Source: Cycas panzhihuaensis
Lineage: Eukaryota; Cycadophyta
Assembly (NCBI GenBank): GCA_023213395.1
Contig: CM041465.1
Location: 18,972,001-19,036,000, forward strand
Length of the DNA: 64,000 bases
Reading direction: 5' to 3'
Below are positions 35,440 through 47,340 of this stretch, piece by piece (position 1 is the stretch's first letter; each line of letters begins with the position of its first letter). The notes under the pieces were generated by a model. That model did not search any database. It was given only the letters and a program-made list of their open reading frames with translations, and had not been told where the DNA came from. A program made the translations under genes and the position numbers.

Positions 35440-37372
35440 GCAAGTAGTTATCGTAGTAGACAACCACGAGAACATAGGGGTGGCCATGCTTAGCTTCATT
35501 GAGATGATGTCCCATGGGGACAGGTGAGTGTTGGGGAGGTGTGGCCTACTGAAGGCCATCTATACACCATAATATGTATCTAATTAGCATCTCTTGGTGG
35601 ACATAGTCTCACACTGGGATCGACAGAGGCATGCATTCCACCTCCCCCAAGCAGGAGATGTCATAGTCATGCCAGAAGACATCTGGAGGATCCTAGGGAT
35701 ACTGACAATAGGAGCACTAGCATTGCTAGGCATGTTGCCTAGCAATGACATGACACACATGGAGGTAGTGACCTACTTCACAGGTTAGGATCGGTGGGAG
35801 AGGAGAGGCATATTTGTGTAGAGTATGATTATGTCTAAGATTCCTCGAGTAAGGAAGTTGATTACACTGTGTATTCTATTCTAGATATTCTAGAAATAGA
35901 ACTATAGAGACATACCCAGTGGGTGGATGGACACTGTGAGGAGATGTAAGGCCAGGGAGAGGTTGGACTAGGCTACACTAATAGTAGCGAACTTGATCAC
36001 CTAACTAGATACCATCAGGGTAGCTAGGAGAGGAGGACTATCATATAGCACATTATTGTAATGTTGGTTCTTCAATCATTTTGGGGCAGTGTCACCAGCA
36101 TGAGGATCACATCCAATCTCAACATGGGCTCTCATGGTCCATAATTGGTAGACTCAGTTCAGGGGAACGAGGACTAGGCACACATCTGGCGCTTAGTGGA
36201 GGCAACATCGCTAGACCTCCTCACCATGGCAGACTATATAGTGGATCCATATAGAGGAGTGATGTGGGATAGTGATGACGAGGCAGAAGGAGCAGGAGGT
36301 ACCCCTAGTGATGGAGATGATGATGATGGAGGTGACAGAGGTGATGGGGCTATCCCATCAGGAGCAGCAAGTAGAGAGGTAGGACCATCAGGAGCCACAA
36401 GAGGAGAGGCATGTCCTTCAAGGACAGCAGGGAGAGGTGGAGCACCCTAGACACTAGTCTGGAGGTTGAGGATAGTGGGGAGAGCCCGAGTAGTGGCAGC
36501 ACCAGTAAATGAGGGCAGAGATACCCCAGTAGGCTAGGCGATCAGTGAGGTGGTGTCAGAGGAGGAGGATGTATCAGAAGTAGGGGGAGGACTTGAGGAA
36601 GAGGTGATCATCTGAGTTAGGGAGTTGACAGTCCCAACAGGTGAGATGCTACCTTTTCTTGTCATCTTTCAATCACTAGATATCTAATTACTTTGTTTTG
36701 TTTGGTTTGTTTGGTATAGATATGGATATATATATATATATACTGATACATGGCATGTTGGATTTTGTAGGAGCTGTGGATATTGGGAGGTTGGTTGAGG
36801 CAATAGTCTAGGAGATGTTTCCCCAGGCCTATGTGGAGGGGAAACCTCCTATCAAGGCAGGAGAGGAGCCACAGTCAGTAGGAGCCCACACAACATCATT
36901 CATCTGATTAGTCAGGGCCACATACATGTGGGTAGCAGATTTCCAGGAACATGAGGCGCAAGTAGGATGACTATAGGGTGAGATGGATGGGACTAGAGTA
37001 GAGAGGGATGCTCGATGAGGTCAGGTCTAAGAACTAAAGGCTCAGGGAAGAGTAGGTGGTGATGCAGAGAGTCGCATCAAAGTAGTGGTGTTGGAGGAGT
37101 GGGTCTAAGGGGAAGAGGAGATGCTTCAGAGGATAAAGAGGGAGAGGGATTATATCCAGGCCTGATATGATCAGGTAGTGGACCAGATGACATCAAGGTT
37201 ATCACAGAGTAGGATGCATACTCATATGACGGTGACGGCCCTAAGGAGGCCTCGAGATAAGGGGAGCGAGGTAGGGAGCTCCCATAGGCCTAGGAGGAGT
37301 ATGGGAGGTATGTGGTCCCTAGGAGAGGGATCACATAGACTAGGAGATGATATCCTAGGAGTAGGATAGCAT
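35440..37372 (+). pseudogene. Antisense plant mobile domain (PMD) gene, H unit 2
   Basis: The most complete antisense copy. The PMD N-terminal part reads SHWDRQRHAFHLPQAGD, then PEDIWRILGILTIGAL (35594-35788), with the tryptophan, the HxFHLP run and the I-x-L/I-G pattern typical of PMD. The second PMD block (about 35930-36170) matches unit 1. Then come an acidic segment (DPYRGVMWDSDDEAEG, 36235-36340), a glycine-rich stretch, the intron (36641-36770), and a coiled coil (about 36950-37190) ending in an arginine-rich tail, stop at 37370-37372. About a dozen stops are present. The architecture, PMD then charged coiled coil, resembles PMD proteins annotated in plant transposons. I cannot fix the start; an ATG near 35490 fits. 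Confidence 0.75.
36641..36770 (+). other. Putative GT-AG intron of antisense gene, H unit 2
   Basis: CCAACAG/GTGAGATG at the donor and GGATTTTGTAG/GAGC at the acceptor, 130 bases, T-rich with a (TA)n run. It is the best preserved of the four copies. Confidence 0.65.
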
Positions 37373-38134
37373 TAAGGAATAGGAGATACCAGTTTTGATT
37401 TGAGAAAGCACCGAACCTCCTGGGAGTCACCATATGTTACCACATGATTGTACTCCTCCCTACAAGGATTCTAGCTTCCCACGGATGATGTACCATACCA
37501 TTTATATAATATGACACATTATGATTTTATGTATATAGATGGGGCCATTGATACCCCATTTGATATATGCTAATGTGTGTGATGACACATGATGATGGAT
37601 GATGTTGCATTTGCTTTTATATGTATGTTTGTATGTATATGTGTAACAGTGCACATATACATGAGGAGCTATAGATCATGGTGTTTTGAGTTGATTATCA
37701 TATGGTTTGTGTTTGAGGTTTGTTTGAGTTGCACATACTTCCTTTCATGAGGATCCACGTTCCTAGCAGACACACATATGATCACCATGAGCATTGGCGA
37801 TAGGCATATATGGGGCTAGGAAATGAGGAGGCATACATATCCACATATGAGCATAGCGGAATATGCAAAGGAAGCACTAGTAAGAAAGGGAGCAATGATA
37901 CTCCAATACATCATCTTAGTTGGGGAGTGTACCCAAGATCAGGGGCAATAGAGATAACACACCCAATTAGGAAGACAGGGTCCCCAGGGAAAGAGGGACA
38001 AGGAGTTCCGCAGGAGGAACCCAAGAGAAACAAGAAGGCCACCCTAAATAACCATTCCACCTGTGACTAGGGGGAATGGGTACACGCCTAGGGTGGTAGT
38101 TTAGGCTTATTTCAGAGTGTAAGGAGAGGAGTAA
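37373..38134. other. Noncoding spacer of H between antisense gene and integrase
   Basis: Matches 895-1654 in A and 61325-61870 in J. It separates convergent genes and has no recognisable coding sequence. The stretch 37440-37500 shows what the spacer of element I looked like before H inserted into it. Confidence 0.6.
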
Positions 38135-39560
38135 TTATGCATAAAATTTCTTCAAGAAATTCCCATTGACGGCCTTCTCAAATTCAAGACCTTCTATGGT
38201 GGAAATCCTATAAGCACCATTACCGAGCCTCTTGAGAATGATCAAAGGGCCAACCCATTTGGGTCTAAACTTGGTCAAGCGGTCATGGAGATACTCCAGT
38301 TTGAGGATGTAGTCCCTAGGATGTAAAAGGAAAGAATTAAGGTGTTTGTCATATGTCCTTTTTGCCCTAGCCTTAGAAGCAAGGTTTGCTTGGTAGGCGG
38401 TCAAGCGCTTCTCATCTAACTCGAGGTCAATGAGGCAAGCCTGGCAGATAGACTCCTCATCGACAAGACCTTAAAGAGAGACTCATAAGGAGGGAATCTC
38501 CACTTCCAATAGGAGAACCACCTCTATTCCATAGACTAAGGTAAAAGGGATTATTCGCATAGCCATACGGATAGAAATGCGATATGCCCATAGAGCGGAA
38601 GGGAGCTCGAGATGCCAATCTCTTTGAGATTAGGCTATGGTTTTCTTTAAAATGTTTATAAGGGTTTTGTTAAATGATTCAACTTGGCCATTGGCCTGGG
38701 GGTAATAGGGAGAGGAAGTTTTATGAGAAATGTTAAATTTCTTGCAAAGCTCGTCCATCTCCTTATTACAAAAAGGAGCCTCATTGTCTGTGATCAATAC
38801 ATTAGGAACTCTGAAATGACAAATGATATGGTGGTAGACCAAGGTGGCTATCATCTTACTAGGAGTAGTGGTCAAAGGAATTACTTCTTCCCATTTAGTG
38901 AAGTACTTTGTAGTAGTTAAGATGAACTTGTTATGAGACAAAGAAGATGGGGATATGGATCCAATAAGGTCTAACCTCTATTGGGAGAATGGCCATGGAG
39001 ATATGATGGGATGGAGAGCCTCAAAAAGTAAGTGAGTGATGTTGGTATGCTCCTGGCATTGCTAACATCTTAGGGCATAGGCATGGGTATCCTTAAGGAG
39101 GGGCAACCAATAATACCCCATACAGAGGATCCTTTGGGCCATGGATTGGCCCCTACAAATGTCGTTGTGGCATTCACAGAGTATTTGGTTTGCTTCGTTG
39201 GGGTTGACAGAGTGAAGAAGGATCCTATCAAAGGATCTCTTGTACAATACCTCACCCATAATGAAGTATTACTTGGCAGTAGCCTAAATATGAGACCTAA
39301 CTTTGTTGCTAGCTTTGGAGCAATACTGCTAATGAGCGAGGTATTATACGATGTCCCCATACCACTAACTATCAGCAAGTGGATGAGGAGGAGAGTCCTA
39401 AATGGCCAAGATAGGCTCATCAAGGAGAGAATTGTTAACAGGAACATCCAAAGGGTTCAGGATGGGGGTGTCAGTGAGCTGATCAACCACCACCATCCTC
39501 TTCTTTGACTTCCTGTTAATGATTTGGAGGTCAAATTCCTGAAGGAGGATGGTCCATTTA
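38135..39560 (-). pseudogene. pol: Integrase of element H
   Basis: The C-terminal domain (38135-38404) is open: RTYDKHLNSFLLHPRDYILK, LEYLHDRLTKFRPKWVGPL and FLKKFYA with the terminal stop. The core (38630-39000) has RLDLIGS with the first aspartate, ITDNEAPFCNKEM with the second, and GQVESFNKTL with the glutamate, so all three catalytic acids survive here, unlike A. The zinc-finger region is at 39062-39260 (YKRSFDRILLHSV, ECHNDICRGQ). The linker to RNase H (39260-39560) is short and holds no second RNase H. Frameshifts separate the parts. Confidence 0.88.
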
Positions 39561-40721
39561 TCGGTCCTAGCTATTAGGTCAAGTCGAGTGAATAAATATC
39601 ATAGGGGATCAAATTAGATGATCACCCGAGTAGTATTCCCAAGCAAGTAGTGCCTGAACTTCTTGGTTGTATGTACCAAAGAGAGACACTCCTTCTTAGT
39701 AGGGGAATAGTTAAGTTTAATAGCTATGAGAGTGTGATTGATGAAGTAAATGGCCCTCTCAGTTCCTGAATTATCCTCCTAAGCTAACATGGCACCTAAG
39801 GACTCATCGGTAGCCGAGGTATAAAGAATGAATGACTTGTCAAAGAGAGGGGATGCCAATATCAGGGCAGAAGAGAGGGCTTCCTTGAGTTCTTGAGAGG
39901 TTTGGCATTTATAGCAAAATTCACTAAGAAATGCTTGAGGAAACCAAGCCTACCTAAGAACAACTTGATCTTCGTTGGGTCTTAAGAGGCAGCATGTCAA
40001 GGATGGCCTTAACTTTATCGGGGTCAATTTCGATCCCTTGTTTTGACACAAGGAAACTAAGGAGTTTGCTAGCCATCATGACAAACATACATTTAAGAGT
40101 GTTGAGGGTCATATGGTATTTGCAGCATTACATGAAGATGGTCTGCAAATCAGAAGGATGATGGGCTCTAATGTGTGAGAGACCTATCATATCATCCATG
40201 AAAACCTCTAAAGATTTGATAATAAGGTCGTGAAAAATGAATTGCATCACCCTTTGATAAGTGGTGCCTACATTCTTTAATCTAAAGGGCATCACCTTAT
40301 AGGTGAAGGTACCCCACAGAGTGGTGAAGGCTATCTTATGACGGTCTTCAAGAGAAATATGAATTTGGTTGTAGCTGGAGAAACCATCCATTAAGGACAT
40401 GACTTCAAAACCAACAGTTTGATCAATGATTTAATCGATGAAGGGAAGTAGAAAGTTGTCCTTGGGACATGCGTTATTGATGTCTCAGAAATCAACACAT
40501 ATATGAATTGTCCCATTCTTTTTGGCAACGGGGACAATATTGGACACCCACTTGGGGTAGTCAATGGAAGTGATTAAACCCGCATTTAGGAGTTTCTCAA
40601 CTTCCATCTTAACAGTAGTTGAAAGCTTGGGGTGAAGAGGGCACTGCTTTTGACGCACAGGGTGAGCACCCGAGACAGTGGTGAGGTTGTGGGTAATGAT
40701 CAAAGGGTCTATCCCCTTCAT
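39561..40721 (-). pseudogene. pol: Reverse transcriptase and first RNase H of element H
   Basis: RT starts at MEVEKLLNAGLITSIDYP (40610), continues NIVPVAKKNGTIHICVDF, then SLMDGFSSYNQIHISLED, TYKVMPFRLKNVGTTYQR and the catalytic LEVFMDDMIGLS near 40190. The RNase H (39650-39850) keeps the YSPT.KE and FRHYLL features in the minus frame. A deletion of about 65 bases at 39890-39900, compared with A, removes the start of the RNase H connection. The RT motifs are those of Tat/Ogre-like gypsy elements. Confidence 0.88.
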
Positions 40722-41620
40722 ATTAGAATAGTTTAATGCAAAGACTTCTCAAAACTCCTAGAATAGAAGGGTATACTCCTTCATTTTGTTAGGAGAGCAT
40801 TCCGCTCCTACCTTAGTGACCATGCTTGGGGCAAGGACTATGTCCTGGGTTTCCTCTATGTATATGGTATTCCCCTCCTCGAAGTGAAGGGGGGTTTAGT
40901 AAATGAGAAGAGGCAAAATAGGAGATAGAATTAGGTCAGTGAGGGGAGACCCAATAGCTAAGACCTTTTGGTGACCAAGCCTATGGTGACCAGAAAGAAG
41001 ATTAGGTGCAGAGCCCACTAAATGCTCAAGCAGAGCCTCGTCATCCTTGAAGTAATCCACCCCATGGATGACCACACTTTGAGAAGATGAGGAGAGAGGG
41101 GAAGTAGAAACAACGGGACTGTGGTGGTCAACACATCACTCGACATACCCAAAGGACTCTCTGGAAGAGTTAGAAAGAGGTCCCCTGTAAGGGACAACAG
41201 GAGGCTCCCCAGCTTCATTGCCTATGGGCTGCAATGAAGGGCAAGACTCAAGGATCACCTGATCAATAGGAGCGATGGCATGAGACACAAGAGAAGAGTT
41301 AGTTTCTTCAACAATGGAGGTTCTAGGTTAGGACCTAGAACGAATGGGGTGCCCCCTACTAGTGCCTAGAAGAGAGATAGTGTGAGGGAAATCCTCATCC
41401 TCACCATCAAACTCGTTGTTGCTAAGTATGGAAAGGTACCTGTAACTTTCAACACCAATAGGGATAAAGCATGTGAGGTTGGAAGAAGGAGATGAAGGGT
41501 CTTCTTCCAAAGGGAATGGATTAGGGATGTCAATGGAGCAAGTGGAAGCATGGGTAGAAAGGTCCTTCTCGCCCTTTGCTTGGCCATGAACTAGTTGACA
41601 AGATTGGTGTGGTTGCTTAG
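40722..41620 (-). pseudogene. Pol linker of element H
   Basis: Coding remnant between protease and RT, alignable with A (4261-5199). No domain recognised. It is acidic and serine-rich, with several frame changes. Confidence 0.55.
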
Positions 41621-42120
41621 TGGGAGGAAGCTTTCAAAAGACAACCTTCATTTGCCCTTCATGGACGAATTTAAGTTGTTCCCAATGGGACGAGTACAAA
41701 GCTCCCATCTGGTGGAGCCATGGGCATCCCAATAGAAGATTGTAGTTGACACCAACGTCGATGACTATAATATCAATAAGGACAGTCTTTTCCTTAAGAG
41801 TAAGATGGATGGAGACTGATCCCAAGGGTGTCTTTTTACTACCATTGTAGCCTTGACACCACAATGGAATCAGCTCTAGGGCTGATATGCCAAGCTCTTG
41901 CATGACACACAAGGGTATGGCATTAATAGAAGAACCATTATCGATAATGGTTCCCTTTCATTGGCAAGGGGAAGATCCTTAAGATCAAAAGAGATGACAG
42001 GTTTACGACTTAGAGTGACACCTAAGGCATGAACGAATGCATCACCTAATCCTAAGGCTTCTAGGAGAAGCATACGCTATTCAAGGCAACTCCTCAAGAC
42101 ATCTATTATGGACATTCTAG
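41621..42120 (-). pseudogene. pol: Aspartic protease of element H
   Basis: The active-site region reads TIIDNGSSINAIPL (about 41915-41955), D-N-G in place of D-T-G as in A. After it VMQELGISALELIPL, then TPLGSVSIHLTLKEKT and YNLLLGCPWLHQMGAL in an open stretch 41634-41912. A 65 base deletion near 41950 relative to A removes the segment just before the active site. Confidence 0.78.
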
Positions 42121-44708
42121 TGGCCACGGTATGAAGCCCGTCAATGATGGAGAAAAGCTTTACCTTTGTAATGGGTTGGGGAAGAGCCCTTTGAAAGTTA
42201 TAATGACTACGACATATGGGAATAGCCTTAGGGAGCGCAGGGACTTCTGAAAGAGAAGTTTCCAGAAGAGGGTCAAGGTGAGATGTAGATGAAGAGGCAC
42301 CATTTACCTCTTTGATTGCTTGAGACCAGGTTAGAGTATATAATGGAGTAGTCTCGAGTAACTGAATGACCTTCTTTCCCTTGTTTCAGGATCACGAAGG
42401 TGAAGGAGTACAACGGTCAGTGGAACCTAAGGAAGAGGATGAATTCCTCGTACCCTTCCCTTCAGATGGTGAAGGGTGAGGGTTTGGGGATCGTCCTCAG
42501 TTTCAGTTGTTCTTTTGTTGATGGTTTCGATTATGTTCCCCGTGTTTAAGGAAGGGATCTCTATGGATGGGTTAGTCTAAGTTAGTCATAAATGCCCATT
42601 TGGGGGGAAGAGTCACATTGCAGGGAAGCCCTAGGATGTTGGGCCTCGCACTGCGAATCATCATGGAAGCATTCTCCATGGATAGAGCACCACTTCTTAT
42701 CAGGGGAGGAATTAGGTTTCCTCGCTTGAGAAGACTAGATGTTACCACCCTTAGTAGGAGCATCTTGGGAATCCTAGTGGACTGGCTTATGCAATGTGGG
42801 GGATGAAGGAGCTTGGAGCTTGAGCTCCTTTATAGTACGTTCAAATCAATGTATGGCTGAAGTGAGAGGATCTAGGGTCTTCTAGGTAGGATGAGAAGAA
42901 GACCTAATGAGTTGTTGGGTTTTGGTTTCTCACGATTATGGAGGTACCTCACATTGTTGTGAGTACTTTAGAGGCTTCTTGAGTCCATCTTGGATCTCAA
43001 TGGCCTCAAGTGCCAAGCACTTTGCTATGGCAGAGTCACATGTAGTCACCCCCATCTTAAGGACTTCGATGTGGACTTCTAGATGAAGGGTGTTAACAAA
43101 GAGGTCCCTCTTTAATTCCTTAGGCAAAGTCGCCTTGGTGGAATGAAGAAGGTCATGAAAATGTCTCACAAAGTCACGATTCATTTCATCGTGACCTTGT
43201 TTAAGAGACAAAAGGGATTTCATCCCACTCTTGAATGGACGAGTTACATCAAAGTTGTTGACAAATTCATCCATGAGCTACTAGAATGAAAAAATAGAAT
43301 GAGCAGGTAGGTGATAAAACCACTTTAGGGCATCGCCTTAAAGGGATTGCAGAAAAAGTTTCATAAGAATGTGGTCGTAAGCCCAGTAGTTGATGCATAT
43401 CATTGAGAAACTATGGATATTCTCTACTAGGTCCTGCGACAAAGTCCCATCAAATTTGGGAACTTCAGGAGGGTGAGGTAGTAAGTTAGTTCTTAACACC
43501 TTGATGGATAAGGGCATCGACTGATAGTCCATAAAGGGACGTGCCCTTGACTGGACCATAGGGTCAACGGAAGCTGGAAACAATGGTGGGGAAGGCTACC
43601 TAAATTCTCCTTGGAGGGTTTAGTTCGAAAGGGGATGTTATCCTCCCATCATTTGGTGAGAGGGCACGAATCCCACATTTGAAGAGACATGCATAGGAAT
43701 AGATAGGTGTGATGGACCCATCCCTCCTAGAGGGAATACTCCTTGTTAAAAAAGAGCTTAAGGGAAAATGCCTTGGGAGGGAGTTGGCCCTCCTTGTAAA
43801 GGCATGATGTGAGGTGCCATATAGGATGGCAAAAAGGAGGGGTGAGGGACCAGATTTTACCTATATAGGCCACCCGTGAGTGGTGTGATCCCATAAGGAT
43901 ACAAAGGGTCCACCCCATAAGCAGGTAGGGAGTTCCCTTTACCATGCCCCCACGGTTGAGTAGGGTAACTGGGAGGTACATAGAGAGAAGAGTCCCTAGG
44001 TTGGTGTTGAGGGTGTATAGCAGTGGACCCCATGTGACTAGAAGTAGAGGGACACGTGGATCCCCTAGGTCTAGTAGGTGATAGATGAACGGTGGTCAGA
44101 GGAGGACTAGTCATTTGACTAGATGGGGGCATGTTAAACCCAAGTTGAGAAGAAGACATACCCTGAGTGGTCCCCAAGGAATATACACCATGGAGAGAAG
44201 ATAAAGAGGTAAGAGGTAGGCTCATCATAGGCAAGGAGGTCAAATAGGATGAGCGAGGTAAGTGAGACGTAGAAGAAGGAAGCATAATACTTCACAATAC
44301 ATTCTTGAACCACTTAGGGTGTGGTTGGAGACAAGCGACTTGGAAACATTGACTTAAGGCTTCTACTACATTGGCGGGAGGCATATCCACTTGATTGTAA
44401 GAGGTGGAAGGAACCTTGTACGAATCAAACCCTATAGGATAATCCTCATGAGAATCACCTTGGTGGTGGTGAAACTCTAAAGGAGATGAAGGCTCTACTT
44501 CATGAGAAGAGGGATGGTCAGAATACGAGTGTTGTTGATCACCCAGATAAAAGATGGGATCTTCACTTCCTTGGGCAGACCCTTGGAAGGAAGTAGAAAG
44601 CTCAAGGGAATCAGACACATAAGCATGGTATGCCCAATCTGAAAGAGATCCCTCCATAATCGAATTGGGATCCGATGTAGGAAGGAAGTGATATGATGGT
44701 TCTTCCAA
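42121..44708 (-). pseudogene. gag: Gag of element H
   Basis: The likely start is MEEPSYHFLPTSDPNS at 44708. The N-terminal 300 residues are rich in S, P, H and Y. A stop separates 44292-44708 from 43857-44285. The gag domain is at 42936-43583 (PHPPEVPKFDGTLSQDL; MDEFVNNFDVTR; RHFHDLLHSTKATLPKEL). The zinc-knuckle variant KKWCSIHGECFHDDSQC at 42650-42700 is C-X2-H-X4-H-X4-C. The tail (42121-42640) is basic and serine-rich and leads to protease. Stops are fewer than in A but present in every part. Confidence 0.78.
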
Positions 44709-44889
44709 CAGTGGAGGTAGACCTCGTAAGCGATGTGAGAATCGTCACATGCAGGTTCTACCTATGGGTTGGAAGAAGGGAGAGATAAGGTGATGTGCAC
44801 GTTGGGGGTTGCCCAACAAAACTAAAAGGAAAAGCTACCAAGAGGGAGTAGCACCAACAATAAGGGAGAAAGAATTATTCTCTTACTGG

Positions 44890-44912
44890 TGGGTCCCCAA
44901 TATGGTCACCAG
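44890..44912 (-). other. Primer binding site of element H
   Basis: The minus strand reads ACTGGTGACCATATTGGGGA next to the LTR. It matches A apart from three bases. See A for comment. Confidence 0.7.
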
Positions 44913-46169
44913 TAGAATTACATCTATAGGATGGTAACTACACCTAGCTAGGATTAGGTTGGTCAATGGAAAGCTCTAGGATATGGAGTCAATCCAAGAA
45001 GTGAAGGAAATCACCTACAAGGAGTCTGTATATCAGAACGTAGGTTTGGGACCCACGAAGGGCGCACAACTTCCCTCTAGGTAACTTAGTTTTGGTTTTA
45101 GAGGTAGCACATGCGAGGGATATCCTCAATTTCCTGAGTAACCTCAAAATGTAGGTCTTCTCATCGTTAAACAGATGGAAGGGAAGGTCAAGACCCGATG
45201 AGGAGGTAGATCCTTATAGGAGATTAAGGGATATAGATAAAATGTATGTAGGCAAGTGGTACGAGAGGAATACACTTGTAAGGATGGTGTTGAGTAGCCA
45301 CCTCACACACAGGGCCAATCCAAAGTAGAAGGTGTTAAGAGTATTAAGTTAGTATGAATGTGATGGGGTTAGGGGAGGATGTACTAGAGGATGAATCCTC
45401 CTTGAACTAACCCACCTAAAGTGAGCTTAGGGGAGCAAAGGATGATGGAAAAAGTAGCTCTCACTGTCCTATGTGTGAAGGAGTCTACCTTCGATGTGTG
45501 TTAGTGGAATGGTGTCTAATTAGCTATATGTACAATCAAGAGATAAACGAAACAACAAATATACTCTCTCTTATTTTCTCTCTAATGTAAACCCTTGCTC
45601 TCTTTTCACTTTAAACAAGGGAAAGGGGGATGAGGGAGGTAAACCAATCTAACACACAAGATTCATGCCATCATTAATCAGAAAGAGGAAGGGGATATCT
45701 CCTATCTCATGTTATTTCCTAAAATACAAGCATAGCATGCATGTGCAAAAGGTAGGTGTAAATTAATTCCCTTTTATCTTTTCCCTTTATGTCTTAATTA
45801 TGTAAACATACAAACTTGAAAGGTAAGAAGAGAAAAGATTTAAGAAAAAGGAAGGAAGCGTACGTGGAAAGTTATGCGGCTAAAACAAGGTTGTCACCTT
45901 GCACCGCACTTGCTTCTCCTTTTTCTTCTCCAATGTACAGACAGTATATGGCGATGGTGTTGGGGTTCCCTTACCTTCCTCGAATTGAAAAGAAGAAATC
46001 AAGAAAGGTAAAGGAAAAGGAACTATACTAGAAGTGAAAATGACCAAAGAAAAGGAAGGCAAGGAACGTACCCAGATTAAAGTGGTTCTTCCTTCTCTAT
46101 GAGTGTCGTGGTGAAACCTACAATCACAAAGGTTCTCTACCCTTTTCCAAGGGGCTACTAGAGTGCCAA

Positions 46170-46200
<31 letters not shown>

Positions 46201-46284
46201 TATGTGTGTGTGTGTGTGTGTGTGTGTGAAGTGCCAAGAATGTTGTAAACAAAGCACTACAATCAAAGTAAATCTCCAACTAGG
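44913..46284 (-). repeat. 5' LTR of H, inner part (left of copia E)
   Basis: Starts TAGAATTACATC (terminal TG mutated to TA). With 51434-53171 it forms an LTR of about 3.1 kb. It ends at the copia target duplication CTAGG (46280-46284). Confidence 0.88.
46174..46228. repeat. (CA)n TA (TG)n microsatellite in the LTR
   Basis: Fourteen CA units, TAT, then thirteen TG units, forming a perfect-looking inverted repeat of about 55 bases. It lies at the same LTR position as the TA/TG repeat at 31402. Confidence 0.95.
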
Positions 46285-46835
46285 TGTTAAGAATACAAGG
46301 TCCCAACCCTTAAACGACACCAAGATCTAACCTATTCTTGCAACTAGTTATAGAAATCAAAACTAAATATTGCATGCAAGTTCTTAAACCATAGATAAAA
46401 TAAATAAATTAAACAAGAAAGATAAGCACATAAATACACCTAATATAACGTGGTAAAACCCTAGCAGTATGCTAGGGAAACATCCGCACAGGAAAGGTAT
46501 CGATCTTTATTATCACAGAATGGAGAAAATGTACATAATCCTATAGCAGAGTGCTCACAGTAGTAACAACCAACCACCCAACTCCTCACAGTATATTGAA
46601 CAACCTCAACATAATGAAATATGCCCTAAAACGGGCTACATGAGAGAGTCATATAAGGCACAAATCTAGATAGTAGAATCTAGGGTATTTTTATTGAATG
46701 ACCCTGATTCTCCCCCGAACCCCCTCTTAGCAGGGGGTGTTCCACACCCCCTACATCCCCCTGGTTTGGGGGGAAATCGCGCTACCAAAATGCCAAAATT
46801 TAAGCCTCCAACCATTGTTGTCACATTACCCAACA
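46285..46835 (-). repeat. 3' LTR of element E
   Basis: Bounded by TGTTAAGAAT and ACCCAACA. It is about 100 bases shorter than the 5' LTR because the C-rich block has shrunk. The minus-strand polypurine tract AAGGTAGAGATTG lies at 46836-46850. Confidence 0.93.
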
Positions 46836-46849
46836 ATCTCTACCTTGAC

Positions 46850-47340
46850 AACAATTTACCTAGTACCTTTCCTGGACCCTACATCATCTTTTCTACAAAC
46901 TAAGAGAAGTCAAACACAAATTTTATTTTGTATCAACCTTATTAAGTGTCACTCCACCTACTTCCATAACCTATCTAACAAAATTATATTTAAGAGCAAT
47001 CAACTTTATTCTACTGTGATAAGCTAGATTCTTGGCTAAGTAAATGACACTTTGACTATCACAAATTACCTTTACCTTTTCCTATTTCTTTCTAAGCTCA
47101 ATCAATAGACCCTGTAACTAGATTACTTCTTTATAAGCATGTGTTGTAGCAATATATTCAACTTCTATAGTTGATAATGTAATTGTGCTCTATAATTTTG
47201 ACATCCAACTAACTAGACCATTTGCAAGAGTGAATACATAACCTGAAGTAGACCTTCTCTTATCTAAATCTCCTACAAAGTCTGAATCAATATATCCACA
47301 AACCTGATTATCTATACCTCCAAAGGTGATGCAATAGTCA
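46850..47340 (-). pseudogene. pol: Copia RNase H of element E
   Basis: On the minus strand the RNase H runs from the YLRGT region to the terminal stop near 46895. Recognisable pieces are the LSTIEVEYIAT region (second acidic residue kept as E) and a CDSQSVIYLAKN-type segment. Stops at several places. Confidence 0.75.

Noticed and set aside
36196-36450. Idea that the antisense frame is a captured host gene fragment in H only
   Set aside because: The same gene occurs in A, both H units and I at the same place, so it belongs to the element family.
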